Assembly: GCF_002796605.1 (NCBI RefSeq)
Contig: NZ_CP024923.1
Span: forward strand, 1,488,001 to 1,552,000
Direction of reading: 5' to 3'
DNA from: Sphingomonas psychrotolerans
GTDB taxonomy: Bacteria; Pseudomonadota; Alphaproteobacteria; Sphingomonadales; Sphingomonadaceae
Length of the DNA stretch: 64,000 nucleotides
Part shown: positions 43,867 to 52,488 of the stretch, piece after piece
Position numbering within the stretch: position 1 is the first letter of the stretch
How the letters are laid out: each line of letters opens with the position of its first letter
The notes under the pieces: model-generated
Seen by the model: the letters and a program-made list of their open reading frames with translations, nothing else
Told to the model about the DNA's origin: nothing
The model's database searches: none
Program-made: the position numbers and the translations under genes

Positions 43867-44756
43867 GTTATGGGGTAAGGGTCGGTCGGGTCCGTCTCAG
43901 AAAAGCACCGGCAACCGCGGCAACGCCTGGCCGCGGCCATTATCCCCCGCGCCTCGACCCCAAGGCTGCCGAACAGCGCCGCTCCGCCGAGGAATGCCCC
44001 CAGCAGGAAGCTCAGCCCCACCAGCGTCTCGCCCTCCGACGAACCCGGCCCGAAGATCTGCCCCGGCTTGGTCAGGTTGAGATCGGCTTGGGTTGCGACT
44101 TCACCGGTATAAGCCGAGCGCCAGCCCGCGCCGCTGGCATTCTCGTGGAGCACGAAACCGTCGTCATTCGCCCGGTCGAGCGCGTGGCCGTTGCTTCCCA
44201 TCGTGATCGAGAGATCGCCCAGATCCTGCTGGCTCAGCCCCGTCACCTCGATCGCCTGGTTCCCCTTGGTGATTGCCACCGAGCTGGCGAAATAGACGTC
44301 GGGATTGCCCTTGCCCTGCTCGGTGTTGATCGTGATCTTGGTACCGTTGTCGAGCGTGAAGGTGGTCGTTCCCCAGAAATCATAGACGTGCTTGCCGTTC
44401 ACATCGACATGCGGATCGCCCCAGATCCGGGTGGTCTCGCCGGTATTGGCGTTGGTGATCGTCATCTCGCTGTTATTCTCGTTGAGCTGCAGACTGTAGC
44501 CGTCGCCGAGATCGATCGAGGCCTTGCCCTCGCTGCCGGTTTTGACCGTCCAGCTCGCCTGGGTCTCGCCGCCGCAGCGCGCGTCGACATTCCAGCCGTG
44601 CGGAAAGCAGCTCGAGGCGAATGGCCCCGCGCCCAAAGGATTGAGCAATTTGCCCGCGATCCCCGCCGCGAGCACGAAATTAGCCGAGGCCGAGCCGGCG
44701 GCCAGCGCCTGGAATGCGCCGAAGGATGCAGTGCTGTTCGCAGCGATCATGGTCAT
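43797..44756 (-). CDS. DUF1521 (metal-inducible self-cleavage-type) protein
   Basis: This 319-residue protein has a DUF1521 domain, the metal-ion-inducible autocleavage domain known from Bradyrhizobium NopE1. The motif RIWGDPHVDVNGKHVYDFWG places the cleavage site GD-PHVD at residues 113-118; cleavage would be after Asp114. Residues 21-40 are weakly hydrophobic (SASANFVLAAGIAGKLL) and a hydrophobic stretch follows at 245-268. The C-terminal tail from about residue 295 is read from a palindromic repeat, so it may be a late addition. The chosen ATG at 44756 has GGGGA upstream. The secretion route is unknown. Confidence 0.78.
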   Translation of the reverse strand: MTMIAANSTASFGAFQALAAGSASANFVLAAGIAGKLLNPLGAGPFASSCFPHGWNVDARCGGETQASWTVKTGSEGKASIDLGDGYSLQLNENNSEMTITNANTGETTRIWGDPHVDVNGKHVYDFWGTTTFTLDNGTKITINTEQGKGNPDVYFASSVAITKGNQAIEVTGLSQQDLGDLSITMGSNGHALDRANDDGFVLHENASGAGWRSAYTGEVATQADLNLTKPGQIFGPGSSEGETLVGLSFLLGAFLGGAALFGSLGVEARGIMAAARRCRGCRCFSETDPTDPYPITSPRPCAGVHTSAGENLTIVVEA

Positions 44757-44764
44757 CTCGCGTC

Positions 44765-44787
44765 CCCTGTGGATGGTGAACACAGGG
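44765..44787 (-). promoter_or_regulatory. Hairpin covering the DUF1521 ribosome site
   Basis: CCCTGTG (read 5' to 3' on the minus strand) pairs with CACAGGG across a 9-base loop just before the start at 44756. The second arm's GGG is part of the AGGGGA ribosome site, so folding would mask translation initiation. Placement suggests post-transcriptional control; function untested. Confidence 0.4.
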
Positions 44788-44825
44788 ACGTTACGCTGCC
44801 GGATGGATCGGCGCGCTCCGCATTC

Positions 44826-44857
44826 CGACTAGAGCCGCTAGTCGCTTCGACTAGTCG
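44826..44857 (-). promoter_or_regulatory. Cluster of CGACTAG/CTAGTCG inverted sites
   Basis: Three half-sites occur in 32 bp: CGACTAG (44826-44832), CTAGTCG (44838-44844) and the perfect palindrome CGACTAGTCG (44848-44857). Adjacent pairs are inverted with 5- and 3-bp spacers. CTAG is rare in bacterial DNA, so three copies in one intergenic gap point to a regulator-binding site upstream of the DUF1521 gene. Confidence 0.5.
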
Positions 44858-44879
44858 TGCAGGCGCCTCGGCCCGCCGC

Positions 44880-46157
44880 TCAGCTCGCCCAGGCGGCGAC
44901 GTCTTCTTCTTGCGCCACCATCGCCAACCCGTGTGCGATCGAAGTGAGTTCGCCGCCGCTGCCGATCCGGTCCTCGTCGAAGCGCCGGACGAAGATGTCG
45001 CGCACTGCCGGGATGAGAGACGAGCCGCCGGTCAGGAACACCCGATCGATCGCGGCCTCGCTTACCCCCGAAGCGGCCAGCGCCCGGTCCACCGTCGCCT
45101 CGATCCGCGCGAGATCGGGTGCGATCCACGCCTCGAATTCCTCCCGCCGCACCTCGGTGGCTAGCTTCACCCCGCCGCCTTCGAAGCGGAACTCGGCCTG
45201 CGCCACGCTCGACAGCGCGCGTTTCAGCTTGCCGACCGAATCGTACAGCCGATAGCCCAGCTCATTCTCGATGATCGCGACCATCCGCCCGATCGCCGCC
45301 GGGTCCTCCGCCGTGCGCTGCAGCTTGTGCAGCGCCTCGAGCGTGCGCCGATTGCGCATCAAGGCGAGGCGCGACCAATCGCCGAAATCGGCGAAATAGC
45401 CGCCGGGGATCTCGAGCATTTTGTCGAACGAGCGATAGCTGCCGCCCTTGCCGAGCAGCGGCAGCACCAATTGGTCGATGATCCGATAGTCGAAGCGGTC
45501 GCCCGCGACTCCGATGCCCGCATGCCCGAGCGCGGTACAGCGCCGCGCGGCGCCCGGCGCCTCGACCCGCATCACCGAAAAGTCACTGGTGCCCCCGCCG
45601 AAATCGGCGACGAGAAGCGTCGTGGGATCGCTCAGCCGCCGGGCATAGCTGAATGCCGCGCCGATCGGCTCGTAGACATAATGGATCTCGCCCCCGAACC
45701 CGGCGAACATCGCGTCATAGCGCGCGCGCGCCAGCTTCGGATCGGGCCGGCTGCCGGCATATTCGATCGGCCTGCCCACCACGATCCGCTCGGGCCGGCT
45801 GTCGAGCTTGCCGCCCGCATGCCCTGCCAGCTTGTCGAGAAAGGTCCGCCCGAGATCCTCGAACCGTAACCTCTTGTCGAACACCGACGCATGCTCGAAC
45901 GCAGCGCTCGCCGCGACCGACTTGAACGACTGGAGGAAGCGGCTCCCTTCCGGATATTCGAGATATTCGGCGATCGCCCAGGGGCCGGCCTCGACCTGCA
46001 CCCCAGCATCTTCCCAGAAGCACAAGGCCGAGCGAAACACCGCGCTGACCGCATCGGGACCCGCGAATTCGACCATCTCGGGCCCCTCGCCCGCTTGCGC
46101 GAGCGCGACGACGCTGTTGGTCGTTCCGAAATCGAGCCCGAGGGCGGAGGCGGTCAC
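44880..46157 (-). CDS. yegD: Hsp70-family protein (YegD-like)
   Basis: This 425-residue actin-fold ATPase resembles the nucleotide-binding domain of Hsp70. It has the phosphate-1 motif LGLDFGTTNSVVAL, connect-1 LLVADFGGGTSDFSV and adenosine motif VFLTGGSSLIPAVRDI. It lacks a canonical Hsp70 substrate-binding domain and C-terminal EEVD, as in YegD. Genes on the same strand downstream include the DUF1521 gene, 123 bp away. Its clients are unknown. Confidence 0.88.
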   Translation of the reverse strand: MTASALGLDFGTTNSVVALAQAGEGPEMVEFAGPDAVSAVFRSALCFWEDAGVQVEAGPWAIAEYLEYPEGSRFLQSFKSVAASAAFEHASVFDKRLRFEDLGRTFLDKLAGHAGGKLDSRPERIVVGRPIEYAGSRPDPKLARARYDAMFAGFGGEIHYVYEPIGAAFSYARRLSDPTTLLVADFGGGTSDFSVMRVEAPGAARRCTALGHAGIGVAGDRFDYRIIDQLVLPLLGKGGSYRSFDKMLEIPGGYFADFGDWSRLALMRNRRTLEALHKLQRTAEDPAAIGRMVAIIENELGYRLYDSVGKLKRALSSVAQAEFRFEGGGVKLATEVRREEFEAWIAPDLARIEATVDRALAASGVSEAAIDRVFLTGGSSLIPAVRDIFVRRFDEDRIGSGGELTSIAHGLAMVAQEEDVAAWAS

Positions 46158-46254
46158 GCGGCGCGGTCCAATCTGAAGCTGCGAACGGACGGCGCCTATG
46201 GCCGAGTGGAACCACGCTTCGCAAGGACCGAGTGGCGGACGCCCCCGCTGTGGG

Positions 46255-48756
46255 TCAGAAATCGTACCGCAAGGATGCCGAGACGGTCCGCCCGTTGATC
46301 GCGCGTCCCCAGCCGATCCCGTTGGCCGGAACCTCGCTCTGGTTGATCTCGAAGAAGCCCAAGGTATTGAACAGATTGTTGGCGTTGAGGCTCAGCTGGA
46401 CGCGATCGATCGGGCGGACCTGGAGGAACGCATTCACCACCGTAAACCCGGGCATCTTGAGCAAATTACTGTCCTGCGCATAGCTGCTGGTCACCGTGAC
46501 CACGTTCGCGCCGAAGGTGGCGCTCTCCAGCTCGATCTGCGGCGTGGCCTGCAAGGTCCATGCCGGCTGATGCCGCGGCTCCTTGCCGGTCAGGTTCGCA
46601 TCGAGCTTGTCCTCGGTGATCTTCGCCGTGGTCCAGGTGGCGCCCGCCATGATGCTGAACGGACCCCGGCGGAAGCTGCCCTCCATCTCGACGCCCTTCG
46701 CGCGATAGGCCCGAATCGTCGCGGTCGCGGCGCCATTCAGCACATTGTGATCGTCGGCATTGGCGAGGAACGCAGTGACGTTGAGCGTCGCGCCGGCCTG
46801 GCGGAACTTGAACCCGCCTTCGAGCTGGCGGACTTCGTCATATTTGTCGCTCGCGATCGGCACGCTGCCATCGACCACGCTCACCGCCGGCGTGAACAGG
46901 ATCTTGTCGGCATTGGCGCGCGCGCCGCGGCTATACCGCCCGAAGAGCGAGAAGGGCTCGGCGACGCGAAAATTGATCCCGGTCGAATAGCTGAGATAGC
47001 CGTAATTATAGTCGACCGGCGCCGGCCGATCGAGCGGCAGAAACGCGACGCGCCTTTCGGGGGCGGAGATTACGCCGTCGCCGTTGACGTCGTACGAGAT
47101 CAGCCCGACGCGGCCATCCCCCAGATCGGCACCGGTCAGCGAACCGCGCACCTTGCCGAAATCATAACGCACGCTGCCGCCCACTGCGATCTTGCCGATA
47201 TGGTAGTTGAACGAGCCGTAAGGCGCGGTGATGTCGTATTTGACGTCGAAGATGCGGCGGAACTTGCTGCCGTTGCGGCTGAACGCGTAAAAGCCGTCCT
47301 GCGTCTGGGCCACACCCGCGGCGCTGGTCACATTGACCATCGCGGTCTCGCCATTGCCCGCCACATCGGTGTCGATCGCCGAGTGCAGCCATTCGGCGTT
47401 GAGGTCCTGGATCGCCTTGTAGATGCCGCCGGTGACCGTCAGATTGCCGCCGCCCGCTTTCCACACCCGCGTGGCGCGCAAGTCGTTGGTGAAATAGTCG
47501 AGTGAGCGCGCCCGCGAATGCGAGATATAGTTGAACGAGAGCAGGCCGTTGCCGTTGGCATTCGCCGGGACGAGCTGGCCCGCATTCGGGCCGTTGGCAT
47601 AGCGCGCCGTCGCGCCGGCACCCGCCTGCGACGCCGCGATCGCCGCCACGGTGTTCACCGCCGAGGGGAAAGCGCGCTGGAATTCGCCCGAATTGGCCGA
47701 AAAGCGCGCGCGCTCGCTCACTGTCCAGTCACCGAAATCGAACTGCGCCTCGAGCCCGATCATCTTGGAGGTCGCGTGCTGGCCGGTATCGGTTCCAAAG
47801 CGGCGCAGCTTGTTGTCGCCGTCCAGCGTCGTCACCGGGCCAACATTGGGCGACAGTATCGAATCGCTGCGGACGTCGAAATTGGCGAAGTTGGTGAAGA
47901 TCGGCTTGTCGTTCGTGCCGGTGATCTTGATGTAATAAGGCGCGAAGGTCGGCGAGCGATCGTTGAGATACTTGGCGTGGATGCGCACATAGCCGTTGTC
48001 GAACTGCCGGGTGATGTTCGCCTTGATCTGCCCGCCCTTATAGCCGGTATAACCAATGTCGCGCGGCCCTTCGCCCGAGCGATAATAGCCGCCGACGTGG
48101 AAGCGCAGCGTATCGCTGAGCTTGCGGCCGTAATCCATGTCGATGCGCTTCTCGCCATAATCCAGCCCGGTGGTGAACTGCACCGCGCCGCCTTCGACAT
48201 CGCCGGTCTTGGAGATGATGTTGATCACGCCGCCGGGCGCATTGGACGAGAAGGTCGATCCCGAACCGCCGCGGATCGATTCGATCTGCGCGGTGTTGAA
48301 ATCGGCGCGCAGGAACACGTCGGAGCCAACGTTGAAGATGTCGCCGAACTCGAGCACGGGAAGTCCGTCCTCCTGAAACAGCATGTACTTCGAACCGCCA
48401 GCGGCAAGCGGGAGCCCGCGCACGGTGTAGTTGGCGTTACCTTCGCCGATCCCGGATTCGACGCGCAGGCCAGGCATCGCGCGCAGAATATCGCCGAGCG
48501 GACGCGGTCCGAGCTTCGCGGCCTCGCTGCCCTTCAGCGCGCTGGTCGAGGTCGCGCTGTCGAGACGATCGCGGCCCTTCGCGACGCCGGTTGAAAAGAC
48601 GTCCTGCGCCGCCGCCTGTTTGGCCGCAGGCTTCGCATCGGGCTCGGGCGCATCGCTTTGGGTTGTTGCGCCCGCAACGTCGCCGCTTGCTTGCGCGTAA
48701 CAGGGATGGGCAATAACGCTCGATGTAAATGCAAGCAGAAGACAGCGTACTTTCAC
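46255..48756 (-). CDS. TonB-dependent outer-membrane receptor
   Basis: This 833-residue receptor has a signal peptide (VKVRCLLLAFTSSVIAHPCYAQ). The N-terminal plug domain carries RPLGDILRAMPGLRVESGIGEG and IESIRGGSGSTFSSNAPGGV. A 22-strand barrel is expected; it ends with the typical final strand (RTVSASLRYDF) and terminal Phe. Start is GTG at 48756 preceded by GAGGGG; no ATG fits. It imports a siderophore, oligosaccharide or another large nutrient; the substrate is unknown. The Ton energy module lies 8 kb away. Two palindromes and a 12-mer AT palindrome lie upstream. Confidence 0.92.
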   Translation of the reverse strand: MKVRCLLLAFTSSVIAHPCYAQASGDVAGATTQSDAPEPDAKPAAKQAAAQDVFSTGVAKGRDRLDSATSTSALKGSEAAKLGPRPLGDILRAMPGLRVESGIGEGNANYTVRGLPLAAGGSKYMLFQEDGLPVLEFGDIFNVGSDVFLRADFNTAQIESIRGGSGSTFSSNAPGGVINIISKTGDVEGGAVQFTTGLDYGEKRIDMDYGRKLSDTLRFHVGGYYRSGEGPRDIGYTGYKGGQIKANITRQFDNGYVRIHAKYLNDRSPTFAPYYIKITGTNDKPIFTNFANFDVRSDSILSPNVGPVTTLDGDNKLRRFGTDTGQHATSKMIGLEAQFDFGDWTVSERARFSANSGEFQRAFPSAVNTVAAIAASQAGAGATARYANGPNAGQLVPANANGNGLLSFNYISHSRARSLDYFTNDLRATRVWKAGGGNLTVTGGIYKAIQDLNAEWLHSAIDTDVAGNGETAMVNVTSAAGVAQTQDGFYAFSRNGSKFRRIFDVKYDITAPYGSFNYHIGKIAVGGSVRYDFGKVRGSLTGADLGDGRVGLISYDVNGDGVISAPERRVAFLPLDRPAPVDYNYGYLSYSTGINFRVAEPFSLFGRYSRGARANADKILFTPAVSVVDGSVPIASDKYDEVRQLEGGFKFRQAGATLNVTAFLANADDHNVLNGAATATIRAYRAKGVEMEGSFRRGPFSIMAGATWTTAKITEDKLDANLTGKEPRHQPAWTLQATPQIELESATFGANVVTVTSSYAQDSNLLKMPGFTVVNAFLQVRPIDRVQLSLNANNLFNTLGFFEINQSEVPANGIGWGRAINGRTVSASLRYDF

Positions 48757-49163
48757 GATAAACCCCTCAGGTCTATTTGGAAACTTGGTCTGCCTTGATT
48801 TATAGGTGAAACTCGCCAGCCCACGGACTTCAGCTGAAACATTTTCGAAACAAGTGGCTATATGACAACTGTCAACGTTGCCAATTGGCACGACAGCAAA
48901 ATCGTTCCGCCTAAGACTAGTATATATACTTACATCGTATGATGCCGGTGGGGCCGCCGGGTGTGATTCGCCACCATTTGAACATAGCTATGCCTGCTCC
49001 CATGAGCGCCGGATCGGCCTGTGCCGTTCCCGCTCTTCGACGCCCGCCGGCGCACGTCTTCGCGCCGTGTTATTTCCTGACTGCGAGAATTGATGGCGAA
49101 TTCGCATGAAAATGCGTCGCCAGACATCCGATATACGACAAGATCGCTCGTGCGATTCGCCGC
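48757..49163. other. 407-bp intergenic region between receptor and dnaB
   Basis: Apart from the receptor's promoter and palindromes near 48858-48930, no coding sequence is supported here. The rest (48931-49163) carries scattered short frames without ribosome sites, and a small hairpin (CGCAT-GAAA-ATGCG) near 49097. I see nothing further in it. The regulatory DNA would face the receptor gene on the minus strand. Confidence 0.6.
48857..48890 (-). promoter_or_regulatory. Promoter and palindromic operator for the TonB-dependent receptor
   Basis: Reading toward the receptor, TTGGCA (48884-48879) and TATAGC (48862-48857) are separated by 16 bp, a plausible sigma-70 promoter. The -35 region lies in the perfect 12-bp palindrome TGCCAATTGGCA (48879-48890), and TGACA-AC-TGTCA (48863-48874) fills the spacer. 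A further perfect palindrome AGTATATATACT is at 48919-48930. The arrangement suggests repressor control; the regulator is not identified. Confidence 0.5.
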
Positions 49164-50660
49164 TCAATAATCCTCGTGCGCGAGATCGCTGAACTTGGTG
49201 AACTGGCGATCGAAGCGCATGTGCACCGATCCCGTCGCGCCGTGGCGCTGCTTGGCGATGATCACCGTGGCCTTGCCCGATACTTCGAGCTGCTTGGCCT
49301 GCCACGCCTCGTACGCCATCCGCTCCTCGGCGGTCTCGGTGCCGTCGGGCGTCTTGGTCGGCGCCTTGAAGTCGTGATAATATTCGTCGCGATAGACGAA
49401 TAAAACGATGTCGGCGTCCTGCTCGATCGAACCCGACTCACGAAGATCCGAAAGCTGCGGCCTCTTGTCCTCGCGGCTTTCGACCGCACGGCTGAGCTGC
49501 GATAGCGCGAGCACCGGCACGTTGAGTTCCTTGGCGAGCGTCTTCAATCCGCGGCTGATCTCCGAGATTTCCTGCACGCGGCCGTCGCCCGATGCCTTGG
49601 CGCTGCCGGTCAGCAGCTGGAGGTAGTCGACGATCACCATGCCGATCTTGTGCTGGCGCTTCATCCGCCGCGCGCGGGTGCGCAACGCCGCGATGGTCAA
49701 GCCTGGCGTATCGTCGATGAACAAGGGCAGCCGCTCGAGATCGCCCGCCGCGCGCGCGAACTTCTGGAATTCGGCATGGCTGATCTGCCCGGTGCGCAGT
49801 TTCTCCGAGACGACTTCGGCCTGTTCGGAAAGGATACGCATCGCCAGCTGATCGGCCGACATTTCGAGGCTGAAGAACGCCACCGGCGCGCCGATCGACT
49901 TCTCTTCGGGGATGCCGCCCTCGATATCGTCGGCATATCTTTTAGCCGCATTGAACGCGATGTTGGTCGCGAGCGAGGTCTTGCCCATGCCCGGACGCCC
50001 GGCGAGGATCAGCAGGTCGGATCGGTTGAACCCGCCGGTCGAGGCATTGAGGTCGGTAAGCCCCGTGGTGACGCCGGAGATGCCGCCGCCCGAATTCATC
50101 GCCTTCTCGGCCTGCCGCACGGCCAGCGTCGCCGCACGCGTGAACGACTTCAATCCGCTGTCCGAATCACCCTTCTCGGCGACTTCGTAGAGCTTCATCT
50201 CGGCCTGTTCGATCTGCTTGGCCGGGTTGATGTCCTGGCTCGTGTCGAGCGCGCCGTCGACGAGGTCGCGCCCCACCGTCACCAGCGCGCGCAGCATCGC
50301 AAGGTCGTAGATCTGGTCGGCGAACGAGCGCGCGCCGATCAGGCTCGCCGGATTCCCGGTGAGCTGCGCCAGATAGGCCGGGCCGCCCAATTCCTTCATC
50401 GCCGGATCGGCGGCGAACAGCGGACGCAGCGTCACCGGGGTGGCGAGCCGATTGTCGCCGACCATCGTCGCGATCGTGTCGTAGATCCGCCCGTGCAGCG
50501 GTTCGAAGAAATGCTCGGGGCGCAGTTTCTGGAGGACGTCCTCGGCGACGCGGTTGTCGATCATCATCGCGCCGAGCAATGCGGCCTCGGCCTCGACGTT
50601 CGCCGGCAGGCTGACGCCTTCGGGAGTCTCGGGAGCGGGAAAGGGAATCGGTTGCGCCAT
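49164..50660 (-). CDS. dnaB: Replicative DNA helicase DnaB
   Basis: This 498-residue hexameric helicase unwinds DNA at the replication fork. N-terminal domain: NVEAEAALLGAMMIDNRVAEDV. C-terminal RecA-like ATPase: Walker A LAGRPGMGKTSLATNIAFN, Walker B GMVIVDYLQLL and the conserved ALSQLSRAVESREDKRPQ. No intein is present. The chosen ATG at 50660 follows GGAGG by four bases; the longer upstream frame is not needed. It is divergent from the UPF0262 gene. Confidence 0.95.
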   Translation of the reverse strand: MAQPIPFPAPETPEGVSLPANVEAEAALLGAMMIDNRVAEDVLQKLRPEHFFEPLHGRIYDTIATMVGDNRLATPVTLRPLFAADPAMKELGGPAYLAQLTGNPASLIGARSFADQIYDLAMLRALVTVGRDLVDGALDTSQDINPAKQIEQAEMKLYEVAEKGDSDSGLKSFTRAATLAVRQAEKAMNSGGGISGVTTGLTDLNASTGGFNRSDLLILAGRPGMGKTSLATNIAFNAAKRYADDIEGGIPEEKSIGAPVAFFSLEMSADQLAMRILSEQAEVVSEKLRTGQISHAEFQKFARAAGDLERLPLFIDDTPGLTIAALRTRARRMKRQHKIGMVIVDYLQLLTGSAKASGDGRVQEISEISRGLKTLAKELNVPVLALSQLSRAVESREDKRPQLSDLRESGSIEQDADIVLFVYRDEYYHDFKAPTKTPDGTETAEERMAYEAWQAKQLEVSGKATVIIAKQRHGATGSVHMRFDRQFTKFSDLAHEDY

Positions 50661-50741
50661 CTCGCCTCCAGTCGCCCACGCGGCGTCCGGCTTCAACCGT
50701 CACGCTTGTGGATAACGTGCATGAGCGGATAGGAGCCAGCA

Positions 50742-51224
50742 ATGGCCGATGCGCGCATCATAGACGTAACGCTCGACGAGCGCACGATCCTGTGGCGCTC
50801 GGCCGATATCGAGCAGGAACGCCGGATCGCGATCTTCGATCTGCTCGAGGAAAATCGCTTCGCTCCCCAGCGCAAGCATCCCGACGGTTATGCCGGCCCC
50901 TACAAGCTCCATTTGCGAGTCGAGGAAGGCCGGCTCGCGCTCGAGATCCACCGCGCCGACGATTCGCACCTCGAGACTCTGGTGCTCGGCCTCGCCCGTT
51001 TCCGGCGCCCGATCCGGGACTATTTCGCGATCTGCGACAGCTATTACCAGGCGATCCGCAACGCCTCCCCCGCGCAGATCGAGACGATCGACATGGCCCG
51101 GCGCGGGGTACACAATCAGGCCGCCGAGCTGCTCCAGGAGCGGCTCGAAGGGAAGATCGAGGTGGATTTCGATACGGCGCGCAGGCTGTTCACGCTGATC
51201 TGCGTGCTGCACATCAAGGGGTGA
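50742..51224 (+). CDS. UPF0262 family protein
   Basis: This 160-residue protein of the alphaproteobacterial UPF0262 family has ILWRSADIEQERRIAIFDLLE, GPYKLHLRVEEGRLALEI and the C-terminal ARRLFTLICVLHIKG. There is no signal peptide. The function is unknown; the family is conserved in alphaproteobacteria. The start ATG follows AGGAG and is 81 bp from the divergent dnaB start. Confidence 0.9.
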   Translation: MADARIIDVTLDERTILWRSADIEQERRIAIFDLLEENRFAPQRKHPDGYAGPYKLHLRVEEGRLALEIHRADDSHLETLVLGLARFRRPIRDYFAICDSYYQAIRNASPAQIETIDMARRGVHNQAAELLQERLEGKIEVDFDTARRLFTLICVLHIKG

Positions 51225-51251
51225 GCGAGCCGCCCCGCATCGGAGTAGTGG

Positions 51252-51917
51252 ATGATCGGACTGTTCCTCGCGCTGACGGCATCCTGCAGCCATGCCGACC
51301 CGAAGGTCGCGGATATCCTTGGGCGTTGGTGTGGCGCGATTCAGGAAGTGGAACGACAACGGCCGATCTCCGGCGCCAATCTGCGCGTCAGGATGCACCA
51401 TCTCATTCGGCTAGACGAAGTGACGCGCCAAAATCTCTGGATGATCGAGGACCCGACACTCAATCTGGAGCAGAGGCGTATCGTAGAGGAAACGCTCGGC
51501 GCATCGCTCGTTGAGCTAGACGCCCGAAACACCGATGAACTCAAGAAGCTCCTTCCAAAGTCCGGCTGGTTCACCAATCGCCGGCACGGCAGGCAGGTCA
51601 CGCATGGGGCGTGGCTGATTGCCCAGCATTCGCCCGATAACGGTTTGCGGGAATATGCCCTCGGCAAGATGTTCGTCTTGCTGCGATCGGGAGACGTAGA
51701 AGCGCGGGATTATGCGCTGACCTTCGACCGTGTGCAGGTGCGAAAGGGCTTGCCACAGCGATATGGCAGCCAGGCCCGATGTTTCGAGGGGCGCCTGGTT
51801 CTGCAACCGATCGAGAATGAAGCGGCAGTCAATTCGCACCGAGAATCGATAGGATGGGCGCAGACGCTTGAGGAAACCCGTGGCGATCTCGAGATCGGGA
51901 AGCCCTGCAACGCATAG
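51252..51917 (+). CDS. Hypothetical exported protein, DUF6624-like
   Basis: This protein of about 221 residues has a short hydrophobic N-terminus (MIGLFLALTASCSHADP) that looks like a signal or lipoprotein sequence. The core motif AWLIAQHSPDNGLREYALGKMF and YALTFDRVQVRKGLPQRYG match the DUF6624 pattern. G+C content appears lower than neighbours. The assignment to DUF6624 is from memory of the motif; function is unknown. It lies 28 bp after the UPF0262 gene. Confidence 0.62.
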   Translation: MIGLFLALTASCSHADPKVADILGRWCGAIQEVERQRPISGANLRVRMHHLIRLDEVTRQNLWMIEDPTLNLEQRRIVEETLGASLVELDARNTDELKKLLPKSGWFTNRRHGRQVTHGAWLIAQHSPDNGLREYALGKMFVLLRSGDVEARDYALTFDRVQVRKGLPQRYGSQARCFEGRLVLQPIENEAAVNSHRESIGWAQTLEETRGDLEIGKPCNA

Positions 51918-51990
51918 CGGACGATCCGCAGCCTCTGGCCCCTCGCGGAGCGATGTGGCAGTCGCGGCGACGGCATGAAGGATTGATGGG

Positions 51991-52431
51991 ATGAACGACG
52001 ACACCGCCCGCGCATTGATCGACGCGGCAAGGCTGGCGGCGAAGAACGCTTATGCCCCCTATTCGAACTTCGCCGTCGGCGCGGCGGTGCTGCTCAGCGA
52101 CGGCAGCGTCGTCACCGGGGCCAATTTCGAGAATGCCAGCTACGGCCTGTCGCTCTGCGCCGAGACGGTGGCACTGGCGACGGTCAACGCACAGGGGCGC
52201 TTCCGCGAGGTGGTGGCGATCGGTGTGATCGGCGGGCGGATCGGCCATGCCGACACCGCGCCGGTCAGCCCGTGCGGGCGCTGCCGGCAGATCATCAACG
52301 AAGCGGCGCAGGTCGGCGGGCGCGACTTGCCCGTCTATTGCGCGGGTGCGGAAGGCGACGAAATCGCGACGTACGCGCTCTCCGAACTCCTCCCTCACGC
52401 CTTCGGGCCCGCCGATCTCGGGATCGCCTGA
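51991..52431 (+). CDS. cdd: Cytidine deaminase
   Basis: This 146-residue zinc enzyme deaminates cytidine and deoxycytidine in pyrimidine salvage. Substrate contacts are in NAYAPYSNFAVGAAV and GANFENASYGLSLC. The zinc and proton-shuttle residues are in LCAETVAL and SPCGRCRQII. The length fits the small homotetrameric type. It lies close to dCTP deaminase, another pyrimidine enzyme, but in a separate transcript. Confidence 0.94.
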   Translation: MNDDTARALIDAARLAAKNAYAPYSNFAVGAAVLLSDGSVVTGANFENASYGLSLCAETVALATVNAQGRFREVVAIGVIGGRIGHADTAPVSPCGRCRQIINEAAQVGGRDLPVYCAGAEGDEIATYALSELLPHAFGPADLGIA

Positions 52432-52464
52432 GCCGGCTTGCCAATGCCTCCGCCGTCGTGCTCT

Positions 52465-52476
52465 GTTAGCGCTAAC
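52465..52476 (+). promoter_or_regulatory. LacI-family-type operator GTTAGCGCTAAC
   Basis: A perfect 12-bp palindrome, extended by T on the left, lies directly in front of the ribosome site of the acetylesterase gene. TTGCCA at 52438-52443 could act as -35, placing the palindrome over the -10/start region as a classical repressor site. GTTAGCGCTAAC fits the TGNTANCGNTANCA-type sites of LacI-family sugar regulators, including xylose/uronate regulators of proteobacteria. Confidence 0.55.
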
Positions 52477-52488
52477 GGAGGAGATGCC

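Noticed and set aside
48930..49305. Short frames upstream of dnaB and receptor
   Set aside because: No ribosome site or conserved residues; the region looks regulatory or non-coding.
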